Shown here: one piece after another, positions 1 through 8,349 of the stretch | Position numbering within the stretch: the stretch's first letter is position 1 | Layout: each line of letters starts with the position of its first letter | Source: JASJGK01 sp033791585 | GTDB lineage: Bacteria > SAR324 > XYD2-FULL-50-16 | Length of the DNA stretch: 38,444 nt | Assembly (NCBI GenBank): GCA_033791585.1 | Contig: JASJGK010000298.1 | Span: 1-38,444, forward strand | Reading direction: 5' to 3' | Program-made: the position numbers and the translations under genes | Notes under the pieces: model-generated | What the model was told of the DNA's origin: nothing | Seen by the model: the letters and a program-made list of their open reading frames with translations, nothing else | Database searches by the model: none

Positions 1-143
1 AACGGACGGGTAACAGATTAAATTGCTGACAACGAGCTGTTAGATATCGATCCATTGATCAAGGAATCTATTGAAAATCTTGAAATTTTTCATTTCAAAA
101 ATTCCATCACCTCCAAGTTTTGGACCTAATCTCCAAATTGATT

Positions 144-1508
144 TTAAAGAGATTCGTCTGAAATTAAACTATCTGGGATCAAAACATCTGGGCTAGGTAG
201 AATAGAGTCTAAAAAAAGCACTTTAGGGTTTGTGATGATATTATCTAAGCTGTTGTTTTCCCCGCGAAATATAGGGTGTACAGCAAGACGATTAAATAAA
301 TCTCTTTGGTCTGGAGTAAAAAAGCTGTGTTTCTTTTCTGCATAAAATAAATCTACAAGTCCTTTTAACGGTATCAGTTTAGCGGATTTTGCAATTTGAA
401 AGGCCTGTAAACCAGTAGAGCCTTCCCTTTCTATAAGCAACTCCGAAACAAAACCACCTTCAGCCAAACGTTTTAAAATATAAGCTAATCTGTTTTTGTG
501 CATTCCTAGTAAAAACTCTAAACGCTCTGTATCCAAGGCCTTTTCACCCTTTTCAAAATTTTGGGCCAAGCAGGTTAAAACTTCCAACGAATTGCAAAGA
601 GTGGATTCATCATTGTATAGATTTTGCGTGAATTTAAATTCTGTTCCAGAATGATTTTGATGAATAAAGGCAATGGCAGCCCCGGATAAGACCACTAGCC
701 AAAGGGCAAATATCCACAATAAAACAATAGGAAAGGTGACCAAAGGGCCATAGATCACACCTAAAGTATTGATTTTTAAAAAATAAAATCCCAAACCAGT
801 ATTTGAGATTTGAATCATAACCGAGGCAAACAAACTCCCCCAAATGGCCGAAGCCAAACGCACTTGGGTGTTGGGAATATAGTAATAGAGCACCAAAAGG
901 CCCACCAAGGAAACTAAAACAGGGATCAACTGGGTGATCACAGCCTTAACCAAAGGGTTATTTATCACATCGTTATAGTAAGGCAGAGTCTGTAAGTAGG
1001 GCGGAATGGAGAAAACTAAAACCAAGAGCATGGGGCCAAAAAACAGTGTCATAAAAAAGGCCATAGAATTTTTAAACCAACGTTTTTCACCAGATGTATC
1101 CCAAATTTCGTTTATGGAAAAATCCACCTTACCATAGAGCATAATTCCCGCTAAAAAGAGGGCAGGGCCACCGATAAAACCTAAAGCCATCCTTTTATTT
1201 GAAAGTTCTTGGAGCTGTAAAAAGACCCCGTTCACATATTCAGGAATAAGGTATAGGGAAATAAATTCTTTAATATTTTCCTGGATAGCTAGATTTTGGG
1301 TAATGGTGCCAAGTATCGAAAAGAAAATGGCTAATATGGGAACCAAAGACAAAATAGAGGTGTAAGCCAGAGATTGAGAAAGGCTGGCTACATTTTTCTT
1401 TTTCAGTTTATCCGCCAGTAGACGCATAACCCGAAAAAACTTGAGAAAGGCTAAACCAGTCGGATTAGTTTCCATTGTTATTTTAAATTTATCAATTCTA
1501 CCAAGCAT
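144..1508 (-). CDS. YihY/UPF0761 family inner-membrane protein with C-terminal cytosolic domain
   Basis: A 454-residue polytopic membrane protein of the YihY (COG1295) family, often mislabelled ribonuclease BN. Residues about 45-290 hold six hydrophobic segments, and the family look is clear in the SLAYTSILSLVPILA segment near residue 45 and the YGPLVTFPIVLLWIFALW segment near 255-272. The last 150 residues are soluble and resemble a winged-helix-like extension (LEVLTCLAQNFEKGEKAL, then an LGMHKNRLAYILKRLAEGGFV stretch); long YihY homologues commonly carry such a tail. The start at 1508 has a GAAGGA box about 5 nt upstream; an internal Met12 lacks one. It runs in the same direction as clpX, but a strong terminator at 1616-1651 separates them, so it is probably its own unit. 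The molecular function of the family is unknown. The family call is firm, the function is not. Confidence 0.85.
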   Translation of the reverse strand: MLGRIDKFKITMETNPTGLAFLKFFRVMRLLADKLKKKNVASLSQSLAYTSILSLVPILAIFFSILGTITQNLAIQENIKEFISLYLIPEYVNGVFLQLQELSNKRMALGFIGGPALFLAGIMLYGKVDFSINEIWDTSGEKRWFKNSMAFFMTLFFGPMLLVLVFSIPPYLQTLPYYNDVINNPLVKAVITQLIPVLVSLVGLLVLYYYIPNTQVRLASAIWGSLFASVMIQISNTGLGFYFLKINTLGVIYGPLVTFPIVLLWIFALWLVVLSGAAIAFIHQNHSGTEFKFTQNLYNDESTLCNSLEVLTCLAQNFEKGEKALDTERLEFLLGMHKNRLAYILKRLAEGGFVSELLIEREGSTGLQAFQIAKSAKLIPLKGLVDLFYAEKKHSFFTPDQRDLFNRLAVHPIFRGENNSLDNIITNPKVLFLDSILPSPDVLIPDSLISDESL

Positions 1509-1615
1509 CTATTCCTTCAAAGCGTCTGAGACCTAATTTTTTTCTGAATTCAATGCATAAGATTAACCCTATTTGTAAAAATATTCCAGACATAGTTGCT
1601 TTTGGAATTTAGGTC

Positions 1616-1651
1616 AAAAAAAAACCCGTTGTTCCTAAGAACAACGGGTTT
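1616..1651 (-). terminator. Strong intrinsic terminator of the tig-clpP-clpX operon
   Basis: A perfect 13-bp inverted repeat (AAACCCGTTGTTC, loop CTAA, then its exact complement) spans 1622-1651. Read on the minus strand it is followed by a T-run (the A-run at 1616-1624 on the plus strand). It lies 23 nt past the clpX stop codon. The other flank is also T-rich, so it could work from both sides. Confidence 0.92.
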
Positions 1652-1673
1652 AATTTTTATTTTAAAAAGACAA

Positions 1674-2927
1674 CTAACTGGCTTTTGTATCTTTCTTTCC
1701 AGTGCCTTGCTTATACAAGATCACAGGTTCAGTACCCTTTAATATGGTATCTTCAGAAATAATGATTTCTTCTGCATTTTCTTCTGACGGAAGCTTGTAC
1801 ATGATTTCTTTCATGGATTTCTCCATAATCGATCGTAAACCCCTTGCACCAGTCTTACGAAGAATTGCAAGCTTAGCAATGGCTCGTGTTGCCTCGTCCT
1901 TAAAGGTAACTTTCACCTTGTCCATTTCTAAAAGAGCCGTATACTGCTTCACAATGGCATTTTTAGGCTCTTTCATAATACGTAGCAGGTCATCTTCCGA
2001 AAGATCATTTAAGGTCGTTAATACAGGTAATCTACCAACGAACTCAGGAATTAATCCAAATTTCAGTAAATCTTCTGTTTCAACTTGCTTAAATAATTCT
2101 GAAGGTGTCTGTTGCTCTGTATTTTGTAAGTTAGCGCCAAATCCCATTGATTTTTTACCAACACGTTTTGAAATCACTTCTTCTAAACCAACAAAGGCTC
2201 CACCACAAATAAAAAGAATATTTGAGGTGTCCACCTGCAAAAATTCTTGCTGTGGGTGCTTTCTTCCACCTTGTGGGGGAATATTTGCCTGAGTGCCTTC
2301 AATGATCTTTAAAAGGGCCTGCTGCACACCTTCGCCACTAACGTCACGAGTAATGGAAACATTTTCGCTCTTTCTAGTGATCTTATCAATTTCATCAATA
2401 TAGATAATCCCTTTCTGGGCTTGCTCTACATCGTAATCAGCTGATTGCAAAAGTTTTAAAACGATATTTTCTACATCTTCACCAACATAACCAGCTTCGG
2501 TTAATGTAGTCGCGTCTGCCATAGCAAAAGGTACTTTTAGAACCTTAGCTAAAGTCTGAGCTAACAAAGTTTTACCTGTACCCGTGGGGCCTATGAGTAA
2601 AACGTTTGATTTAGAAAATTCAATTTCACCTGCCTTTTTAGGGGCAAACATTTTTTTATAGTGGTTATAGACAGCTACAGAAAGAGTTTTTTTAGCGTCA
2701 TCCTGTCCAATTACATACTGGTCTAGGATCTGCTTCACCTGATGCGGCTTTAAAAGCTGTTCATCAGTAGTACCTTCTGTATCCTTGGCTCGTTCTTCGT
2801 CGATAATGTCGTTGCAAAGGTCGATACATTCGTCACAAATGTAAACAGTCGGACCTGCAATGATCTTCTCAACTTCTTCCTGCGTTTTACCGCAAAATGA
2901 GCATCTAAGGTTTTGTTCTTTAGACAT
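1674..2927 (-). CDS. clpX: ATP-dependent unfoldase ClpX
   Basis: AAA+ unfoldase of 417 residues, the usual ClpX length. The N-terminal C4 zinc-binding domain has Cys9, Cys12, Cys31 and Cys34. Walker A is GPTGTGKT at 113-120, the GYVG pore loop is at 146-149, Walker B (IIYIDE) is at 174-179, and the sensor-2 region GARGLRSIME lies near the C-terminus. ClpX recognises tagged substrates, unfolds them with ATP and feeds them to the ClpP barrel in the cytosol. The ClpP-docking IGF loop is present as MGF (residues 261-263), so docking to a ClpP-type ring is still predicted. The gene follows clpP by 21 nt and ends the operon. This is of interest because the neighbouring ClpP lacks catalytic residues: ClpX either works with a mixed ring, with another ClpP, or as a stand-alone unfoldase. 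Confidence 0.98.
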   Translation of the reverse strand: MSKEQNLRCSFCGKTQEEVEKIIAGPTVYICDECIDLCNDIIDEERAKDTEGTTDEQLLKPHQVKQILDQYVIGQDDAKKTLSVAVYNHYKKMFAPKKAGEIEFSKSNVLLIGPTGTGKTLLAQTLAKVLKVPFAMADATTLTEAGYVGEDVENIVLKLLQSADYDVEQAQKGIIYIDEIDKITRKSENVSITRDVSGEGVQQALLKIIEGTQANIPPQGGRKHPQQEFLQVDTSNILFICGGAFVGLEEVISKRVGKKSMGFGANLQNTEQQTPSELFKQVETEDLLKFGLIPEFVGRLPVLTTLNDLSEDDLLRIMKEPKNAIVKQYTALLEMDKVKVTFKDEATRAIAKLAILRKTGARGLRSIMEKSMKEIMYKLPSEENAEEIIISEDTILKGTEPVILYKQGTGKKDTKAS

Positions 2928-2948
2928 TTAAATTCCCCAAGAGTTTTT

Positions 2949-3533
2949 TTAAGGCCGTTTTTCCATTGTTATATCAATGACGCCATAATCTTTAGCTTTG
3001 TCAGCGCTAAGAAAGAAATCTCTTTCTGTATCTTTTGCAATAGTTGCAGCAGTTTGACCTGTATGCTTAGCTAGAATTTCATTCAAACGATTTTTTACAT
3101 CCACACTATGTTTAGTCTGGATTTCAATATCGGAAGCTTGTCCACCAATCCCAGCAACAGGCTGACGAAGCAATATGCTTGAATTATTTAATGCAATTCT
3201 CTTTCCTTTTGCACCAGCTGCCAACAAAAGTGCAGCTACATTACTTGCTTGACCAATACAAATGGTCTGAACTTCAGGCTTAATGTACTGAATTGTATCG
3301 TATAGTGCTAGCCCACTGGTAACATCGCCACCTGGTGAATTGATGTATAAGCTAATATCTGCATCAGGTTTATCTGCCTCTAAAAATAAAAGCTGAGCAA
3401 TGATTACGTTTGCATATGCGCTGTGGATCTGGTCACCTAAAAAGATAATTCGATCTTTTAATAAACGTGAGAAGATATCGTAGCTACGCTCTCCTCGGTT
3501 TGTTTGCTCAATTACGTATGGGATTACACTCAT
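2949..3533 (-). CDS. clpP: ClpP-family protein lacking catalytic Ser and His (ClpR-like)
   Basis: A 194-residue ClpP homologue, full length and colinear with B. subtilis ClpP. The fold landmarks are intact: SRLLKDRIIFLG near 22-33, YINSPGG at 63-69, and LLLAAGAKGKRIAL after the active-site helix. The canonical nucleophile stretch GQAASM reads GQASNV here, putting Asn98 where Ser98 belongs, and the canonical MIHQP reads LLRQP, putting Arg123 where His123 belongs; only Asp172 (in TERD) is kept. I confirmed both substitutions from the codons (AAT and CGT). By homology to cyanobacterial and plastid ClpR this subunit should be proteolytically dead and may build mixed rings with an active ClpP encoded elsewhere. 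A Ser97 sits one position early and is unlikely to act as nucleophile. The ATG overlaps the tig stop (ATGA), so translation is probably coupled. Confidence 0.95.
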   Translation of the reverse strand: MSVIPYVIEQTNRGERSYDIFSRLLKDRIIFLGDQIHSAYANVIIAQLLFLEADKPDADISLYINSPGGDVTSGLALYDTIQYIKPEVQTICIGQASNVAALLLAAGAKGKRIALNNSSILLRQPVAGIGGQASDIEIQTKHSVDVKNRLNEILAKHTGQTAATIAKDTERDFFLSADKAKDYGVIDITMEKRP

Positions 3534-4849
3534 TTTGCGCTCTCTTCTTTGACTTTAGATGCTGCCTTCTTGGCTGGCTTAGCAGCGGGTTTTGTAGCTG
3601 GTTTCTCAGCAACCTGAGCCGCTAAATGATCTAGAACTTTTTCTTCTAAAACCATCTGCCATGTATCTTCGTAAAAGGCGCGGCCTTGCTCGTTTTGAGC
3701 TAATTCGATGGGGTTCATACCCAACATTTGTGCGTTCATAGAAAAGCGGTTGTAAACCTCTTCTTGGCCAACTTCGATGTTAGCATTTTCCTGGTAAACC
3801 TGAATGAAGCGGATGAACCTAAGAGCCTTTACAGCGTCTTCTTCCGCTTTTTTTGTCAGTTCTTTGCCTTCAATCTTCTCATCGTTTCTTTGGATTTGAG
3901 TTGTTTGAAATTCAATTTCTTGGGTTAACAAGGTTCCAGGAACTTCAAACTTTAAAGAACTAGTAATTTGGTCACGTAAATCGGCACGTAAGTCTGCGCT
4001 TTCACGTTGTTCTTTAATCTGAATAACTTCATCTTTAACCAACTTATTAAATTCGGTCTTGGTTGCAGCCGAACCTTCATAGTTCTTCAAAAATTCATCG
4101 TCAATCTCAGGCAATTTACGAGATTCAACCAAAGTCATGTCTACATGAAATTTAGCATTTTTTGAGCGAAACTCTTCTTTTGGATGATCGGCAGGCAGCA
4201 TAGCATCAAATTCTTTTTTATCACCAGCTTTCATACCAGCCAAAGCTTCTTCAAACTCAGGGATGAACTGCTTAGATCCAATTACATAATGATGATCTGG
4301 CTGACTAACGTCATGGCCATCTTCAGTAGCACCTGTGAAGCTGATAGTTACTCTATCGCCATCTGCGGCGGCATCTGTTTTTTCAGCAAAGGTTGCGTAG
4401 CGTTCTAAGTGGCGTGTCAATTGTGTTTCAATTTCATCCTTACTAGCTTTGATCTCTGTTTTTTTAAGCTTGAATTTATCCGCTTTAGGAAGCTTCACTT
4501 CTGGCCAAACCTCAACAGTTGCAGAAAAAACTAAAGGGCTAGACTTGTCAATTTCAAGGTCATTATAAACAGGGCGGATAGCTGGAACTAATTTTTCTTG
4601 CTCCATGGCCTTTTGGTAATATTCAGGCACTAGAGTTTCCATAGCTTCTTCAGCCATGTGACGCTTAAAGCGTTTTTCCATCATTGCCTGTGGCATTTTA
4701 CCAGGTCGAAAGCCTTTAACCTTAACCTTTCCCTTTAAAGAGTGATAAACCTTATCGTAGGCTGCCTTAACTTCTGTGTTGGGTACGGTGATAGTCAACT
4801 TTTTCTTCAGTTGACCTTGATCTTCTATAACGACTTCCATTGCTTCCAT
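3530..4849 (-). CDS. tig: Trigger factor, ribosome-associated chaperone
   Basis: Trigger factor of 439 residues (usual range 430-450). It binds near the ribosomal exit tunnel and shields nascent chains; the family also has peptidyl-prolyl isomerase activity. The ribosome-docking signature is GFRPGKMP at 46-53. An FKBP-like domain covers roughly 150-245 (DGDRVTISFTG onward), followed by the long alpha-helical C-terminal domain. The C-terminus is an unusual Lys/Ala/Pro-rich tail of about 25 residues. Two starts are possible: Met1 (4849) has an AAAGG box 9 nt upstream, while Met4 (4840) fits the family N-terminus better. It is the first gene of tig-clpP-clpX, the conserved bacterial order, and overlaps clpP by 4 nt. 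A candidate promoter lies at 4963-4991 and a small hairpin abuts the Shine-Dalgarno. Confidence 0.97.
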   Translation of the reverse strand: MEAMEVVIEDQGQLKKKLTITVPNTEVKAAYDKVYHSLKGKVKVKGFRPGKMPQAMMEKRFKRHMAEEAMETLVPEYYQKAMEQEKLVPAIRPVYNDLEIDKSSPLVFSATVEVWPEVKLPKADKFKLKKTEIKASKDEIETQLTRHLERYATFAEKTDAAADGDRVTISFTGATEDGHDVSQPDHHYVIGSKQFIPEFEEALAGMKAGDKKEFDAMLPADHPKEEFRSKNAKFHVDMTLVESRKLPEIDDEFLKNYEGSAATKTEFNKLVKDEVIQIKEQRESADLRADLRDQITSSLKFEVPGTLLTQEIEFQTTQIQRNDEKIEGKELTKKAEEDAVKALRFIRFIQVYQENANIEVGQEEVYNRFSMNAQMLGMNPIELAQNEQGRAFYEDTWQMVLEEKVLDHLAAQVAEKPATKPAAKPAKKAASKVKEESAK

Positions 4850-4861
4850 AGTAAAAAACCT

Positions 4862-4875
4862 TTAGCTAACGCTAA
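4862..4875 (-). promoter_or_regulatory. Short hairpin abutting the tig Shine-Dalgarno
   Basis: On the minus strand TTAGC, loop GTTA, then GCTAA forms a perfect 5-bp hairpin that runs directly into the AAAGG Shine-Dalgarno of tig. It could modulate ribosome access. The structure is visible; any regulatory effect is inference. Confidence 0.35.
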
Positions 4876-4962
4876 ATCTCGAAAAAAATTTAAATGATAA
4901 TAAATAAGAGGCTTGAACGTGGTTTCCCGCTTACTTGGTGCCTCTCACCAATTGAATTAATT

Positions 4963-4991
4963 AAAATAGCCTTTTCTCAATTCTTTGTAAA
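4963..4991 (-). promoter_or_regulatory. Candidate sigma70-type promoter of tig-clpP-clpX
   Basis: Minus strand -35 TTTACA (4986-4991, 5 of 6 to consensus), 17-nt spacer, -10 TATTTT (4963-4968, 4 of 6). It lies about 115 nt upstream of tig in the only gap in front of the operon. Confidence 0.4.
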
Positions 4992-5064
4992 CAGGCAAGG
5001 AATTATAATGCAGATTATGTTTCTGAGGTACAATTGTGATTCTAAAGCAGCTTACAAAAAAGAC

Positions 5065-5102
5065 AAAAAAAAGCCAGGTAGCATTTGTTAAACTATCTGG
5101 CT
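5065..5102 (-). terminator. Intrinsic terminator downstream of the SLH lipoprotein gene
   Basis: Stem AGCCAGGTAG (5072-5081) pairs with CTATCTGGCT (5093-5102), ten pairs with one G-U. On the minus strand the hairpin is followed by a T-run (A-run 5065-5072). It lies just past the stop codon at 5127. Confidence 0.75.
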
Positions 5103-5126
5103 GTAATTTTAGGTTTAAAAATAACC

Positions 5127-6344
5127 CTAGCGGATGATTCTTTTTAATTTTGAGATGGCTAATAGCGCATCGGCCCCACTAACGTCGCCCATAGGTTCAA
5201 AGTTACTGGATCTAATATCCTTTACCTTCATCAATCCACGCTGCACATTCACACGGATTGCATTATAAGACCAATGTTCCGCTTTTACATCTGGATAAGG
5301 GGAAGACTGACCAACATACTGGGTAGCCATCGCTTCATCACCTAAGGCCTTGGCCAAGATAGACTGAAGAATCAAGGCAAATTCGCCTCTAGTCAAGGTG
5401 TCAGATGGGTAAAATTTATGACTTGCGTCAGCTTCAAGACCTTTTAAACCCAAGGCCAAAACCAACTCAATGGAATCAGACAATTTATTACCACGGAGGT
5501 CAGTGGCTTCAGGCATATTCTGGGCCGGGGAGCGTTTGAAGGCTCTCATGGTCTCAGGAGGTGCAAAGGAAGCAGAATAATCTCTTTGCTGGCTTGCAAA
5601 AAGTTTATCTAAGCGCAGTTCAGCGAGCAACAAAGCTGCTGTGTCTGCTCTGGTAATCTTATCTACATTGGCGATATCCTTGCCAAATCGGCTAGATGGC
5701 AAAGCCCTTTCAATTTTATGGATACGCTCCAATTCTATGTCAGCTTCGTCGGCAAAGGCTCCATTGATCTTTAAAACCTTATTATACAGACTTTTTGCAT
5801 CATCATAATTGCCTGTTAAAGCATGACCACTTGCCATATAGAAATGGTTTGCAGCCTCGTTTGGCTCTAAGCTAGCAGCATCCTCATAGTGATCCTTAGC
5901 CTTATCATACCAATTGCTAGGCTGACCTAAAACAACGTAGAAGCGTAAGCCATATCGATGGGCACGCGCCTTATCTTGATCTGTCTTTGCACCCTTTTCA
6001 GCTTCTTTCAGCCACTGTTCACCCTGTTTTAAAACCTGCTTTTTAGTCGCATCAGAAACATGAGGTGCATTTGTTTGGTGTGCCTTGGAAACGGCTAAAC
6101 CTGATTTGGCAAAAGAGCTATTAGGCTCCAATTCCAAAGCTTTTTGAAAAGACCTCTTGGCGTCATCAAAGTCACCTTGGGCCAGTTTATACTCCCCTGT
6201 TTCGTTATGGTATTTGGGTGTGTCCATTTTAGCTGTACTAGCTCGCCCCTTTGGAGCAGAGCCACCGCAGCCCGCCAACCCAAAAGAAAACAGGCTGACC
6301 AGCCCAATTGTCCAAAGGCCGAGGCTTTTTGATTGTGTTATCAT
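5127..6344 (-). CDS. Lipoprotein with TPR repeats and C-terminal SLH-like domains
   Basis: 405 residues. The N-terminus is a lipoprotein signal peptide with lipobox LAGC and Cys26 as the lipidated residue. TPR-type helices occupy about 45-80 (GDFDDAKRSFQKALELEPN) and 155-200 (YDKAKDHYEDAASLEPNEAA, GNYDDAKSLYNKVLKING). The C-terminal third has SLH-like units: FYPSDTLTRGEFALILQSIL near 315 and YPDVKAEHWSYNAIRVNVQRGLM near 350. SLH domains bind peptidoglycan-linked polymers, so the protein may tie an anchored lipoprotein to the cell wall and offer TPR surfaces to partners. A good AAGGA box precedes the ATG at 6344. It follows the Lpp20-like gene by 24 nt and is probably cotranscribed. The exact role is unknown; the domain calls are from visible pattern only. 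Confidence 0.85.
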   Translation of the reverse strand: MITQSKSLGLWTIGLVSLFSFGLAGCGGSAPKGRASTAKMDTPKYHNETGEYKLAQGDFDDAKRSFQKALELEPNSSFAKSGLAVSKAHQTNAPHVSDATKKQVLKQGEQWLKEAEKGAKTDQDKARAHRYGLRFYVVLGQPSNWYDKAKDHYEDAASLEPNEAANHFYMASGHALTGNYDDAKSLYNKVLKINGAFADEADIELERIHKIERALPSSRFGKDIANVDKITRADTAALLLAELRLDKLFASQQRDYSASFAPPETMRAFKRSPAQNMPEATDLRGNKLSDSIELVLALGLKGLEADASHKFYPSDTLTRGEFALILQSILAKALGDEAMATQYVGQSSPYPDVKAEHWSYNAIRVNVQRGLMKVKDIRSSNFEPMGDVSGADALLAISKLKRIIR

Positions 6345-6368
6345 TATTATCCTTAAATCTTGGGTTGC

Positions 6369-7277
6369 TTAGAGTAAAATAATGACTCTTGCTTCTTTTA
6401 AAAAGGTCTGGGTCTTGTTCAGTTCCTTTAAAAGGTCGGCATCGGCATCACTTAATTTTAAATCACTCTTTTTTGCAGAAGAGTGCAAGGTGGCTTTTAA
6501 AAGTAGAGGGTTACCCTTTACCCTTTCATTGGCTTTCGCTTTATTCATTTCTTTAACATAAGCAGCAACGCCAAATTCTAAGGCATATTTTCTGCTGATC
6601 ACGAAACTACCATATACTTCTTCGCCGCTGGCGCTTAAGATTTTTGGCGACATGGCGGGCTTTACCCCTGTGCCACTGGCATCTATAATCACACCTGTGT
6701 AAATAGTGCTCTTATTTCCACCATAACTTTTGGCCTGCTGACTCATTGGCTTATTTTCTGCTTGAGACACGGTAGAATTTGCAACCTCGCCGCCCATTGG
6801 GGCGAAGCCTTCATTTTTAGACAAGGCACCTAAGATATCTCTCATATACATTTTTACTGTCACCCAAGTAGAGCCATCACTAGAAGATTTAGGCCTCCCC
6901 ACTTCGGCTACATGCCTTAAAGTCCCATGAATTTCTGTTTTAATAACATCAGATTCAAGCATGCCCTCTTTTACCGTTTGGCTGGATGAAATTTGTACAT
7001 CCTCAACCATTTCCAACAAGTTTCTCTTTGCTACAACTAAGGCAGCTTGATGGGAGGAATACTTTCGTTGGGCTGCAGATTTAAATTTTGGGTTGGCAAC
7101 GCCCATACCCGTTGCATAGATAACACCTTTTTCCCAGTCAATACAACCGTTGGCCTGTTGCTCTGTGCAGCTTTTCTTTACCTTTTTAGGGAGGCAATCT
7201 ACACCTGAGCATTCCGCAGCAATCAGCGGGTTTGAAACCAGTAGTAGCGACATTGCCAGTAGGGTTAATCCTCTCAT
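6369..7277 (-). CDS. Exported LPP20-like envelope protein
   Basis: 302 residues with an N-terminal Sec signal peptide (MRGLTLLAMSLLLVSNPLIA, cleavage probably after AA-E near residue 21). No lipobox Cys sits at the cleavage site, so it looks periplasmic rather than lipidated. The region from about 47 to 160 (YATGMGVANPKFKSAAQRKYSS, AALVVAKRNLLEMVEDVQI, then TWVTVKMYMRDI) has the pattern of LPP20-family proteins. Four Cys occur early in the mature part (23, 28, 36, 45) and could form disulfides. It is the first gene of a two-gene unit with the TPR/SLH lipoprotein, suggesting a joint envelope function. I cannot assign a biochemical role. Confidence 0.7.
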   Translation of the reverse strand: MRGLTLLAMSLLLVSNPLIAAECSGVDCLPKKVKKSCTEQQANGCIDWEKGVIYATGMGVANPKFKSAAQRKYSSHQAALVVAKRNLLEMVEDVQISSSQTVKEGMLESDVIKTEIHGTLRHVAEVGRPKSSSDGSTWVTVKMYMRDILGALSKNEGFAPMGGEVANSTVSQAENKPMSQQAKSYGGNKSTIYTGVIIDASGTGVKPAMSPKILSASGEEVYGSFVISRKYALEFGVAAYVKEMNKAKANERVKGNPLLLKATLHSSAKKSDLKLSDADADLLKELNKTQTFLKEARVIILL

Positions 7278-7403
7278 AGTTCACACCAAATTAAGATTTG
7301 AGCAATTTGTCCGAGTTGGACGCAAAAAAGCCCTTTATAAAAACACTTAACCAAAATTTCATGCAATTTAAAAGCAAAATTGCGCCTAATTTTTTGGCAA
7401 AGA

Positions 7404-7444
7404 AAATAAAACCTCTATAACCGTTGAAATTATAGGCTTTATTT
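7404..7444 (-). terminator. Possible terminator downstream of uppP
   Basis: AAATAAAACCTCTATAA (7404-7420) can pair with TTATAGGCTTTATTT (7430-7444) with a small internal bulge. The stem is AT-rich and T-rich flanks exist on both sides. It is the only hairpin of this kind in the 256-nt gap between uppP and the LPP20-like gene. Confidence 0.4.
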
Positions 7445-7533
7445 TTTTTACTATTTAGCAGAAATATTTGGGAACTGTGACCTAAATTTGAATAGGAAGG
7501 GAAAATTGGCAAGAAAGGCCTTATTTTGCCTAA

Positions 7534-8349
7534 TCAAACGACCATAAAGTACACAAAGGCACCAATTGCCATACGGTAAATGCCAAAGGGAACCAAACCA
7601 ATCTTATTTAAGATCTTTAAAAACCATAATATTGAGGCATAAGCCACCACAAAAGCGATCGCCAAACCAAAGAGGAACAAAGGTAAATCAGAAAGGGATA
7701 AAAAATGCCAAGATTTAAGGAGGTCATACCCGACAGCAGCACACATAACAGGCACGGCGATAATAAAAGAAAAATCAGCCGCCGCTTTATGTTTTATACC
7801 TAAAGCCAAACTTGTGAGCATAGTGGAACCAGAACGACTCATGCCTGGCCAAAGGGCGAGACATTGCCCTAAACCAATTCCTATGGCTTGCTTTAAGGTG
7901 ATTGCTTCTACCTCTTCTACCGTTTGTTTAAAAGGAAGCAGCTCAATCAAAACCATTAGAAACCCGCCTACCATCAACCCTATGGCTACGGTGTGAGACG
8001 AGAATAGTACAGTTTTGATGGTTTTATGAAAGAGTAAACCTCCCAGCATGATGGGGAAAATAGCCACAAATATATGCAACCCAGTGGGCTTGGAGTCTCC
8101 CCATAAAATGGATTTAAAAGGATTTTCCCCTTTTTTAGGTAGTAAACCCTTAAATTTTTCCCAATAGATCAATAGAGCTGCTAAAATCGCCCCCAATTGG
8201 ATAAAAACCTCAAAGCTGTGGGCCTTTTCGCCTGAAAACTGGATAAGGTCACCAAGAAGAATCATGTGGCCTGTGGAAGACACAGGCACAAATTCGGTTA
8301 AACCTTCTACCAAGGCTATGGCAAAGGCTTTTAAAAAGGTTTCGAACAT
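7534..8349 (-). CDS. uppP: Undecaprenyl-diphosphatase UppP (BacA)
   Basis: 271 residues, normal length for the family. UppP dephosphorylates undecaprenyl diphosphate at the membrane, recycling the lipid carrier for peptidoglycan and other envelope polymers; extra copies give bacitracin tolerance. Two family signatures are plain: EGLTEFVPVSSTGHMIL near the N-terminus (residues 15-31) and PGMSRSGST in the middle, the residues that form the active site. Eight or so hydrophobic segments cover the rest. The ATG is at 8349; no clear Shine-Dalgarno is visible. It lies downstream of the diguanylate cyclase on the same strand, with a 148-nt gap, so it may have its own promoter. Confidence 0.97.
   Translation of the reverse strand: MFETFLKAFAIALVEGLTEFVPVSSTGHMILLGDLIQFSGEKAHSFEVFIQLGAILAALLIYWEKFKGLLPKKGENPFKSILWGDSKPTGLHIFVAIFPIMLGGLLFHKTIKTVLFSSHTVAIGLMVGGFLMVLIELLPFKQTVEEVEAITLKQAIGIGLGQCLALWPGMSRSGSTMLTSLALGIKHKAAADFSFIIAVPVMCAAVGYDLLKSWHFLSLSDLPLFLFGLAIAFVVAYASILWFLKILNKIGLVPFGIYRMAIGAFVYFMVV

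Noticed and set aside
22..129. Open stretch of 35 codons on the plus strand at the window start
   Set aside because: It has no start codon, an in-frame stop sits just before it (19-21), and no family was recognised; it is too short to support as a gene or fragment.
1702..2292. 196-codon reading frame on the plus strand opposite clpX
   Set aside because: It is antisense to highly conserved clpX and has no ribosome site; a shadow of the real gene.
3530..3533. clpP substitutions as a frameshift artefact
   Set aside because: Sequence on both sides of each substitution stays in frame and highly conserved, and each is a clean single-codon change.
7291..7512. 73-codon minus-strand frame between uppP and the LPP20-like gene
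   Set aside because: It has no ribosome site and non-protein-like composition, and it overlaps the probable terminator and promoter region.
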